This document shows, piece after piece, positions 1 to 5,316 of a stretch of 6,453 nucleotides of DNA. The DNA comes from Propionibacteriaceae bacterium. GTDB lineage: Bacteria > Actinomycetota > Actinomycetes > Propionibacteriales > Propionibacteriaceae. Every line of letters begins with the position of its first letter. Within the stretch, counting starts at the first letter, position 1. The stretch is from positions 590 through 7,042 of the forward strand of contig PMLO01000075.1 in assembly GCA_003158895.1 (NCBI GenBank), in the 5' to 3' direction. Both the position numbers and the translations under genes were made by a program. Under the pieces are notes generated by a model. That model was not told the origin of the DNA, made no database searches, and was given only the letters and a program-made list of their open reading frames with translations.

Positions 1-505
1 CCACTCCGGGGCGCTGGGACAGGTACAGGAGCAGATCGAACTCCTTCGGGCTGAGCTCCAGGTCCGTACCGTCGAGGGAGACGGTACGCGCGCGCTCGTC
101 GATGATCAGTCCGCCGACGACCACCGGCCCGACTGGCTGGTCGCTTTCGACGCGTCGCAGCACCGCGCGGATCCGCGCCTCGAGCTGATCGGCGGCGAAG
201 GGTTTCACGAGGTAGTCGTCCGCCCCGGCGTCCAGCGCCGCCACGATCTCCGGGCCGTCGTCGCGCGCGCTGACCACGATGATCGGGACGTTGCTCACGG
301 CGCGGATCATCGCCAGCAGCGCCTGTCCGTCGAGGTCGGGAAGACCGAGGTCGAGCAGGACGACGTCGGGAGTCTGGGCGATGATCTGCTGCAGACCCTC
401 GAGCGCCGTCGGCGTGGACATCGTCGAATGTCCGCGGGCGTTGAGGGCGCGGATCTCGGCCGTACGGATCGTCGCGTCATCCTCGATAATGAGCACATTG
501 GACAC
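1..505 (-). CDS. OmpR/PhoB-family two-component response regulator (3' end cut by window edge)
   Basis: This is a cytoplasmic DNA-binding response regulator, phosphorylated by a partner histidine kinase. About 168 residues are visible; the family usually has 220-240. The N-terminus reads MSNVLIIEDDATIR, giving the acidic pocket E8-D9-D10. The phospho-acceptor is D52 in VVLLDLGLPDLDG, the switch Ser is S79 (VVSAR), Y98 is the switch aromatic, and K101-P102 follows in DYLVKPF. A linker at about residues 118-128 leads into a winged-helix domain that begins with the strands VSLDGTDLELSPKEFDLLLYL and is cut at residue 168 before the recognition helix. I chose GTG at 505: an in-frame TAA at 517-515 bounds the gene upstream, and a TAACGT box ends six bases before this GTG, suggesting a leaderless start. 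GTG at 496 is the alternative; an AGGA lies ten bases upstream of it. No kinase gene is visible. The family call is firm; the target genes are unknown. The KdpE/MprA-type subfamily cannot be resolved without the C-terminus. Confidence 0.93.
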   Translation of the reverse strand, partial: MSNVLIIEDDATIRTAEIRALNARGHSTMSTPTALEGLQQIIAQTPDVVLLDLGLPDLDGQALLAMIRAVSNVPIIVVSARDDGPEIVAALDAGADDYLVKPFAADQLEARIRAVLRRVESDQPVGPVVVGGLIIDERARTVSLDGTDLELSPKEFDLLLYLSQRPGV

Positions 506-517
506 GTCCTGACGTTA
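506..517 (-). promoter_or_regulatory. Probable -10 element and leaderless start for the response regulator
   Basis: On the minus strand the box TAACGT (517-512) matches the actinobacterial -10 consensus TAnnnT. It is followed by six bases (CAGGAC) and then the GTG start at 505. This would place the transcript start at or next to the GTG, giving a leaderless mRNA. No convincing -35 was found at 16-19 bases upstream. CTGACA lies only 11 bases upstream of the -10, which is too close. The call rests on one six-base box and its spacing. Confidence 0.4.
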
Positions 518-617
518 TGGCATCTCGCTGTCAGACGGGGCGTGACGCGGCTCGGGCGACCGGATTTTTCTCGGCTCCTTAACCGGGCCTTTCTTCGGTG
601 TACGACAGGATGGCCAG
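506..617. promoter_or_regulatory. Divergent intergenic region between the response regulator and the anchored-protein gene
   Basis: These 112 bases separate two genes reading outward and must hold the promoters for both. The middle (about 561-600) is AT-richer than its surroundings, with a run of five T at 565-569 and a TTAA at 579-582. That fits promoter DNA in a GC-rich genome. A near-direct repeat, TTTCTCGG (567-574) and TTTCTTCGG (590-598), lies here and could be a regulator site, but it is short. An autoregulatory site for the response regulator would be expected in this position; that is inference. Confidence 0.45.
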
Positions 618-1223
618 GTGGAGAAGAGATCCCGACGGCGGATAGCCGCTGTCGCTGCGACGTCGTGGGTGCTTGCGACGGCCGTGACGAGCTTTGTCGT
701 CTGGCGGGCCGTGGCAGTCTTCAACGACGGTGCGTCCACGAACATCCTCTCGGGGCCGCAGGTCTCGCAGAGGCTCCAGGCGGCCACGGCGACCCTATCG
801 GCGGCCACATCGGTGAGCGCCCCGTCGGACACAACGACCCCAACGCCGGAGACCTCCGCGCCGACTTCCTCGTCGGACGATACGTCGGCCACGACCAGTC
901 CCCCGAGCGCGACGGCCACGGCGACGCGAACAGCCTCACGATCGTCCGCGCCGGAGACCTCCGCAGAACCGCAGCCGGCAGCGACTCCTGTGGTCAAGAC
1001 CTGGACGGTGACCGGAGGTGCGGTGTCGGTCTCCTGCCAGGCGCAGGTGATCTCCTTGGTGTACGCGTCTCCGCAGGACGGGTGGCGCGTCGAGACCAAC
1101 CAGCACGGTACGGACAGGATCTACATCAACTTCCAGCAGGTCGGCCAGGGCACCGAGCTGAAGGCCTCCTGCGTCAACGGAGTCCCGCAGCAGACGACCC
1201 AGCCCACTGACGGCGACCACTGA
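618..1223 (+). CDS. Membrane-anchored protein with Ser/Thr/Pro/Ala-rich linker and small two-cysteine outer domain, family not recognised
   Basis: 201 residues, function unknown. A basic N-terminus (MEKRSRRR) is followed by a hydrophobic segment at about residues 9-35 (IAAVAATSWVLATAVTSFVVW), which reads as an uncleaved signal anchor with the N-terminus inside the cell. Residues about 55-123 are low complexity, dominated by Ala, Ser, Thr and Pro with scattered acidic residues, and look like a disordered or glycosylated spacer crossing the cell wall. Residues about 124-190 form a compact, probably beta-rich domain with two cysteines, C140 and C185, that could make a disulfide. Conspicuous segments are VSVSCQAQVISLVYASPQDGW and KASCVNGVP. 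The start is GTG at 618, preceded by CAGGA with about seven bases of spacing; the ATG at 610 is in another frame and soon reaches a stop. The gene is divergent from the response regulator, so it may be its target or an accessory sensor for the unseen kinase. No catalytic motif is seen. Confidence 0.8.
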   Translation: MEKRSRRRIAAVAATSWVLATAVTSFVVWRAVAVFNDGASTNILSGPQVSQRLQAATATLSAATSVSAPSDTTTPTPETSAPTSSSDDTSATTSPPSATATATRTASRSSAPETSAEPQPAATPVVKTWTVTGGAVSVSCQAQVISLVYASPQDGWRVETNQHGTDRIYINFQQVGQGTELKASCVNGVPQQTTQPTDGDH

Positions 1224-1259
1224 CCCCACCAGCTTTCTGGCGTTCCGCCTGCGGTCGCC
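1212..1259. terminator. Weak inverted repeat at the end of the anchored-protein gene, possible transcript end
   Basis: GGCGACC (1212-1218) pairs perfectly with GGTCGCC (1253-1259) across a 34-base loop. Inside it lies a small CCAG-CTTT-CTGG hairpin (1229-1240). The left arm overlaps the last codons of the gene. There is no T-tract, so it is not a textbook intrinsic terminator. It could be a weak terminator or mRNA 3' structure, or chance in GC-rich DNA. Confidence 0.2.
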
Positions 1260-1324
1260 ATCCGACGCGAGCATGCTGGAATCGGCGAGCCGGGCAACCG
1301 GTCCGGCGTCCGGATGGAGTCACC
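1224..1324 (+). promoter_or_regulatory. Intergenic leader of the KstD-like/SDR pair with ribosome binding site
   Basis: These 101 bases must hold the promoter of the two-gene cassette unless it is read through from upstream. A good Shine-Dalgarno sequence, GGAG at 1316-1319, sits five bases before the ATG at 1325, so this gene has a leadered transcript, unlike purF. I could not find a convincing TAnnnT box with a -35. A GC-rich imperfect palindrome, CCGGTCCGGCGTCCGG (1299-1314), lies just before the ribosome binding site and could be an operator, with little support. Confidence 0.35.
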
Positions 1325-2974
1325 ATGAGCGGGCAGTGGGACGAGACGTACGACGTCGTTGTGGGGGGCACCGGAGTTGCGGCACTCGCTGCGGCAGTGA
1401 CAGCAGCCGACGCCGGGATGACCGTGATCATGCTGGAGAGCACCGACCGATGGGGCGGAAGCAGCGCCATGTCGGGCGGGGGACTCTGGCTGCCGAACAA
1501 TCCCTTGATGGCGCGCGACGGGGTGAGTGACTCACGAGACGAAGCCCTGACCTACCTGGAGGCGACCGTGGGGGACGCCGGACGGGCTACGTCCCGGGCA
1601 CGCAAGGAAGCCTTCGTCGACGGTGTCGCGGGCTTCGTCAACCTCGCCGAGCGGCTCGGGGTCCGCTTCGCGCGGGCAGCCGACTACCCGGACTACTACC
1701 CGGAACTGCCGGGCGGCAAGATCGGGCGCGCCATCGAGGTGGAGCCGTTCGACGTCCACACCATCGGGGAATGGTGGGCGACGTCGCGCGGACAGGATGG
1801 GCTGCCTGCGCCGGTGAAGACCGACGACTTCTGGCTGTTGTCGCGGGCATGGTCCACCCCGGGTGGCATGGCCCGCGGCGCCAAAGTGGTGGCCCGCGTG
1901 CTCGGGACCCTGCTGCGTCGCCAGAAAGCGGTCGGCATGGGCGCTGCCATCACCTCGTCCCTGCTCCAGGTGGCGCTGAGGCTCGGTGTCGAGGTACGCC
2001 TCTCGTCGCCGATCATCGAGCTGGTCACCGAGGAGGGTCGCGTCACGGGCGTCCGTACATCGCGTGGCGGCACGACCCGTACGATCGCCGCCGCCCGTGG
2101 CGTCGTCCTCTGTGGTGGCGGTTTCGACCACAACGTCGAATGGCGTGAGCGCTACCAGGGGGTCACCGGGGCGGCCTCGTCGGGCTCCACCGGCAACGTC
2201 GGCTCGGCCATCGAGGTGGCGATGAAGGTCGGCGCGGCGGTGGACCTCATGGAGGATGCGTGGTGGGGCGGTTCGGTCCCGTCGCCGACGCCGGACGGGT
2301 CGGCCATGTTCCTCGTCAGTGAGCGGTCCATGCCGCATTCGATCATCGTCGACGGCGGCGGCAACCGGTTCGCGAACGAGTCGGAGTCGTACGTCGATCT
2401 CGGCCACCACATGTTCCAGCACTTCAACCTCGTGCCGGGCACCTGCTGGATGATCACCGACGTGCGCCATACGCACCGGTACCTGCGCTCGTACGCGATG
2501 GATCCTCGCTCGGTCAAGGCCATGGAGTCGGCCGGGATCATGGTGAAGGCGCCGACGCTGGCCGCTCTGGCAGGCCGCATCCGTGTCGATGCCGGCGTGC
2601 TCACGGCGACAGTGGACCGGTTCAACGGCTTCTGCCGCGCGGGGATCGACCATGACTCCGCGCGCGGCAACTCCGCGTACGACCGCTACTACGGCGATCC
2701 GCTCGTCCGCCCCAATCCCAACCTGGGGACGATCGAGAAGGGCCCGTTCGCCGCCGTGCAGGTCGTGCCCGGAGACCTGGGTACCAAGGGTGGGCTGCTC
2801 TCCGACGAGTACGCCCGTGTCCTTCGTGACGACGGATCCGTGATCGAGGGGCTGTATGTGAGCGGCAACAACTCCGCGTCCGTCATGGGTCATACGTACC
2901 CGGGACCCGGCTCCACACTCGGCCCGGCAGCCGTCTTCGGCTACATCGCGGCCCGGCACATCGCAACGAGCTGA
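1325..2974 (+). CDS. 3-ketosteroid delta1-dehydrogenase-family FAD flavoprotein
   Basis: 549 residues, the usual length for KstD enzymes (about 510-570). The family removes hydrogens from C1 and C2 of 3-ketosteroids, passing electrons to FAD and then to an acceptor such as a quinone. The N-terminal Rossmann motif is VVVGGTGVAAL (residues 11-21), with Ala in place of the third Gly, and E38 is placed to bind the FAD ribose. SSAMSGGGLWLPNNP (46-60) is typical of KstD. The known active-site set of Rhodococcus KstD1 (Tyr119, Tyr318, Tyr487, Gly491) has counterparts at Y124 or Y125 in YPDYYPELPGG, Y356 in NESESYVDLG, and Y525 and G529 in GHTYPGPG. DLGTKGG (484-490) and AYDRYYGDP (451-459) also match the longer mycobacterial-type KstD as I recall it. 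Start ATG 1325 has GGAG five bases upstream. The SDR gene follows after nine bases, so the two are probably cotranscribed. No other steroid genes are visible. The substrate could be a steroid or another cyclic ketone; the family call is strong, the substrate only inferred. Confidence 0.92.
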   Translation: MSGQWDETYDVVVGGTGVAALAAAVTAADAGMTVIMLESTDRWGGSSAMSGGGLWLPNNPLMARDGVSDSRDEALTYLEATVGDAGRATSRARKEAFVDGVAGFVNLAERLGVRFARAADYPDYYPELPGGKIGRAIEVEPFDVHTIGEWWATSRGQDGLPAPVKTDDFWLLSRAWSTPGGMARGAKVVARVLGTLLRRQKAVGMGAAITSSLLQVALRLGVEVRLSSPIIELVTEEGRVTGVRTSRGGTTRTIAAARGVVLCGGGFDHNVEWRERYQGVTGAASSGSTGNVGSAIEVAMKVGAAVDLMEDAWWGGSVPSPTPDGSAMFLVSERSMPHSIIVDGGGNRFANESESYVDLGHHMFQHFNLVPGTCWMITDVRHTHRYLRSYAMDPRSVKAMESAGIMVKAPTLAALAGRIRVDAGVLTATVDRFNGFCRAGIDHDSARGNSAYDRYYGDPLVRPNPNLGTIEKGPFAAVQVVPGDLGTKGGLLSDEYARVLRDDGSVIEGLYVSGNNSASVMGHTYPGPGSTLGPAAVFGYIAARHIATS

Positions 2975-2983
2975 GAGGACACC

Positions 2984-3790
2984 ATGGACATTCAGGGCAA
3001 GGTCTTCGTCGTCACCGGCGGAGGCAACGGCATGGGCCGAGAGGTCGTCCTCGGGCTGCTCGACAGGGGAGCCCGCGTCGCGGCCGTGGACGTCAGTCCG
3101 GACGGACTCGCGGGCACGGTCTCGCTGGCCGGCCCGAACACTGAGCGACTCACCACCCACCAGGTCAACGTCACCGATCCCGACGCGGTGAACGCGCTCC
3201 CAGAGGCAGTGATCGCCGCACATGGAACGGTCGACGGCCTGCTCAACGTCGCGGGCATCATCCAGAAGTTCGTGCCCTTCGCCGAGCTGACGACCGCCGA
3301 CATCGAGCGGGTGATGAACGTCAACTTCTGGGGCGTCGTGAACATGGTCAGGGCGTTCCTGCCGATTCTGGTCACGCGACCCAAGGCCGCGCTCGTGAAC
3401 GTCTCCAGCATGGGTGGCTTCCTGCCCGTCCCCGGCCAGACGATCTATGGAGCCTCCAAGGCGGCCGTCAAGCTCTTCACAGAGGGCCTTCATGCGGAGC
3501 TCATGAACGGTCCGGTCGCCGTGACCGTCGTATTCCCGGGTGCGATCGGCACGAACATCAGCCAGAACAGTGGCGTGGACATCCCCGGTATGGACGCCGC
3601 GGACGCGTCGTCTCACAAGACGCTGGCACCGTCCGTGGCGGGCAGGATCATCATCGAGGGCATGGCGAAGGGCAAGTACCGTGTCCTCGTCGGTGGCGAC
3701 GCGACGATGCTGGACCGGCTGACCAGGCTCGCGCCTGAACGGGCGATGAAGCTCATCGCTTCGCAGATGGCTGACCTGCTGAAGCACTGA
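2984..3790 (+). CDS. Classical short-chain dehydrogenase/reductase (SDR), NAD(P)-dependent
   Basis: 268 residues, a single Rossmann-fold oxidoreductase that interconverts an alcohol and a ketone or aldehyde using a nicotinamide cofactor. The cofactor motif is TGGGNGMG (T11, G12, G16, G18). D36 at the end of the second strand (VAAVDVS) favours NAD(H) over NADP(H). NVAG at 88-91 replaces the commoner NNAG. The catalytic tetrad is complete: N114 (MNVNFWG), S142 (NVSSMGG), Y155 and K159 (YGASK). PGAIGTN (185-191) is the usual post-catalytic loop. The C-terminal part (about 196-268) is specific to this protein and probably forms the substrate lid. No membrane segment is seen. The start ATG lies nine bases after the stop of the flavoprotein, with GAGGA at 2975-2979 as ribosome binding site, so translation is probably coupled. 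Pairing with a KstD-like enzyme suggests a hydroxysteroid dehydrogenase-type role, but this is inference; SDR substrates cannot be read from sequence. Confidence 0.9.
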   Translation: MDIQGKVFVVTGGGNGMGREVVLGLLDRGARVAAVDVSPDGLAGTVSLAGPNTERLTTHQVNVTDPDAVNALPEAVIAAHGTVDGLLNVAGIIQKFVPFAELTTADIERVMNVNFWGVVNMVRAFLPILVTRPKAALVNVSSMGGFLPVPGQTIYGASKAAVKLFTEGLHAELMNGPVAVTVVFPGAIGTNISQNSGVDIPGMDAADASSHKTLAPSVAGRIIIEGMAKGKYRVLVGGDATMLDRLTRLAPERAMKLIASQMADLLKH

Positions 3791-3804
3791 GCCGACGGGA
3801 CGTA

Positions 3805-3822
3805 CCGTGGCCGCGGCACCGG
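3805..3822 (+). terminator. Imperfect GC-rich hairpin after the SDR gene
   Basis: CCGTGGCCGCGGCACCGG can fold into an imperfect hairpin fifteen bases after the SDR stop. The stem has a bulge or mismatch and no T-tract follows. It may help end the cassette transcript before purF, but GC-rich intergenic DNA often shows such pairing. Confidence 0.2.
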
Positions 3823-3826
3823 GGGA

Positions 3827-3850
3827 GGTCCCAGCCTTGTTAGGCTGACC
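3827..3850. repeat. Inverted repeat covering the purF -10 box
   Basis: CAGCCT (3832-3837) and AGGCTG (3842-3847) form a perfect six-base stem around the loop TGTT. Outside it GGT (3827-3829) and ACC (3848-3850) can extend the stem past a two-base bulge. The right arm contains most of the purF -10 box. It could be a repressor operator, a terminator of the upstream transcript, or coincidence. In a leaderless transcript starting at 3853 this hairpin would lie upstream of the mRNA, so it would act as DNA rather than as RNA of purF itself. Confidence 0.35.
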
Positions 3851-3852
3851 GC
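3838..3852 (+). promoter_or_regulatory. Extended -10 promoter for a leaderless purF-purM transcript
   Basis: TG at 3838-3839, one spacer base, then TAGGCT at 3841-3846 gives an extended -10 element of the actinobacterial TAnnnT type. Six bases (GACCGC) separate it from the GTG at 3853, the spacing expected if transcription begins on the start codon. No Shine-Dalgarno sequence is present at the right distance, which supports leaderless translation. No -35 match is evident, which is common for extended -10 promoters. It means purF need not depend on the upstream cassette. Confidence 0.6.
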
Positions 3853-5316
3853 GTGCTGCGCGGAGACGGTCGACTGACGGATGAGCTCGACGCCGACTCC
3901 CCGGGACCCCGCGACGCATGCGGGGTCTTCGGCGTCTGGGCGCCGAACGAGGAAGTCTCGAAGCTCACGTACTTCGGGCTGTACGCGCTGCAGCACCGAG
4001 GACAGGAGTCCGCGGGGATCGCGGTCAGCAACGGTCACCGGATCATGGTCTTCAAAGACATGGGGCTGGTCTCCCAGGTGTTCGACGAGTCGACGCTGGC
4101 GTCACTGACCGGTCATCTCGCGATCGGCCACACCCGCTACTCGACGACCGGCTCGAGCACATGGAACAACGCCCAGCCGACGTTCCGCTCCCTCGAGGTG
4201 GGCAGCCTTGCTCTGGCCCACAACGGCAACCTCACGAACACCGACGAGCTCGAGGCCCTGCTGCACGAGCGAGACTCCGCCGAGCCCGTACCCCACAAGG
4301 TGTCCCTCGACTCGACGAACGACACGTCCCTGGTCAGCGGCCTGTTCGGCACGTACAAGGGCGTGTCGCTGTGGGATGCCGCGCTGGACCTCCTCCCGCG
4401 CCTCACGGGCGCGTACTGCCTCGTCTTCATGACCGAGAACGCGTTGTACGCGGCGCGAGATCCGCAAGGCATCCACCCCCTGGTGCTCGGGAGGCTGGAG
4501 AACGGCTGGGTGGTTGCGTCGGAGACGGCTGCGCTCGACATCGTCGGTGCGACGTTCACCCGCGAGATCGAGCCGGGGGAGCTGCTGCAGATCGACGACT
4601 CCGGTGTACGCACGGTGCGTTTCGCCGAGCCCCACCCGAAGGGCTGCCTGTTCGAGTACGTGTACCTGTCGCGCCCCGACACGCGCATCGCCAACCGTCG
4701 TGTCCACACCGTGCGCGTCGAGATCGGCCGCACGCTGGCGATGGAGCACCCGATCGATGCGGACCTCGTGATCCCGGTGCCCGAGTCCGGTACGCCTGCC
4801 GCGATCGGCTACGCAGAGGCGTCCGGGATCCCGTACGGAGTCGGCCTGGTCAAGAACAACTACGTCGGGCGTACGTTCATCCAGCCATCCCAGACGATCC
4901 GCCAGCTCGGCATCCGGCTCAAGCTCAACCCGCTGCGCGACGTCATCGAGGGCAAGCGGCTCGTGGTCGTCGACGACTCGATCGTGCGCGGCAACACGCA
5001 GCGCGCGCTGGTGCGGATGTTGCGGGAGGCCGGCGCCGCGGAGGTCCACGTACGGATCAGCTCGCCGCCGGTCGAGTGGCCCTGCTTCTACGGCATCGAC
5101 TTCGCGACCCGAGCGGAGCTCATCGCGCCCGGCATGTCGGTCGAGGAGATCACCACGTCGATCGGTGCAGACTCTCTCGGCTACATCTCGCTCGCCGGGC
5201 TCGTCGCGTCGACGGGCATCGCGGGCGACCGGCTGTGCCGTGCCTGTTTCGACGGCATCTACCCCGTGCCCGTACCGCCGTCGGCACGGGGCCTGGGACT
5301 GAGGGGGAACGCATGA
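3853..5316 (+). CDS. purF: Amidophosphoribosyltransferase (glutamine PRPP amidotransferase), purine pathway step 1
   Basis: 487 residues. PurF makes 5-phosphoribosylamine from PRPP and glutamine, the committed step of de novo purine synthesis, in the cytoplasm. The N-terminal class II glutaminase domain begins at C23 (DACGVFGVW). The first 22 residues would be a propeptide removed to expose the nucleophile, as in Bacillus-type PurF. Glutamine-site residues include R95 (GHTRYST), N124-G125 (HNGNL) and D157. Four cysteines at C265 (KGC), C411 (WPCFYG), C462 and C465 (LCRACFDG) match the [4Fe-4S] ligands of the Bacillus subtilis class. The PRPP loop is VVVDDSIVRGNTQ (371-383), and RTFIQPSQTIRQLGIRLKLN precedes it. 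DPQGIHPL (203-210) has His where the family usually has Arg. GTG 3853 was chosen from the leaderless promoter and the upstream reach of the propeptide. The stop overlaps the purM start by ATGA. Feedback control by purine nucleotides is known for the family. Confidence 0.98.
   Translation: MLRGDGRLTDELDADSPGPRDACGVFGVWAPNEEVSKLTYFGLYALQHRGQESAGIAVSNGHRIMVFKDMGLVSQVFDESTLASLTGHLAIGHTRYSTTGSSTWNNAQPTFRSLEVGSLALAHNGNLTNTDELEALLHERDSAEPVPHKVSLDSTNDTSLVSGLFGTYKGVSLWDAALDLLPRLTGAYCLVFMTENALYAARDPQGIHPLVLGRLENGWVVASETAALDIVGATFTREIEPGELLQIDDSGVRTVRFAEPHPKGCLFEYVYLSRPDTRIANRRVHTVRVEIGRTLAMEHPIDADLVIPVPESGTPAAIGYAEASGIPYGVGLVKNNYVGRTFIQPSQTIRQLGIRLKLNPLRDVIEGKRLVVVDDSIVRGNTQRALVRMLREAGAAEVHVRISSPPVEWPCFYGIDFATRAELIAPGMSVEEITTSIGADSLGYISLAGLVASTGIAGDRLCRACFDGIYPVPVPPSARGLGLRGNA

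Noticed and set aside
841..1000. Ser/Thr/Pro/Ala-rich stretch as a possible tandem repeat or CRISPR-like array
   Set aside because: No regular repeat unit or spacers are present. It is low-complexity coding sequence.
515..1099. Minus-strand frame of 194 codons opposite the anchored-protein gene
   Set aside because: The plus-strand frame has a credible signal anchor, linker and ribosome binding site. The minus frame has an Ala/Val-rich composition that mirrors the low-complexity linker.
428..1210. Plus-strand frame of 260 codons overlapping the regulator and the anchored-protein gene
   Set aside because: It runs antisense to a clear receiver domain and out of frame with the anchored protein, and has no recognisable domain.
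1532..3919. Open frame of 795 codons on the minus strand opposite the flavoprotein and SDR
   Set aside because: Its codons are in exact register with the sense codons of both genes, so it stays open simply because TTA, CTA and TCA are absent there. The product is rich in Arg, His and Asp with no domain, and the plus-strand genes have complete motifs.
3918..5312. Upstream extension of the purM frame through purF, giving one frame of 831 codons
   Set aside because: The upstream part is Arg-rich nonsense in another frame of purF. purM has its own ribosome binding site and ATG at 5313, and PurM proteins are about 350 residues.
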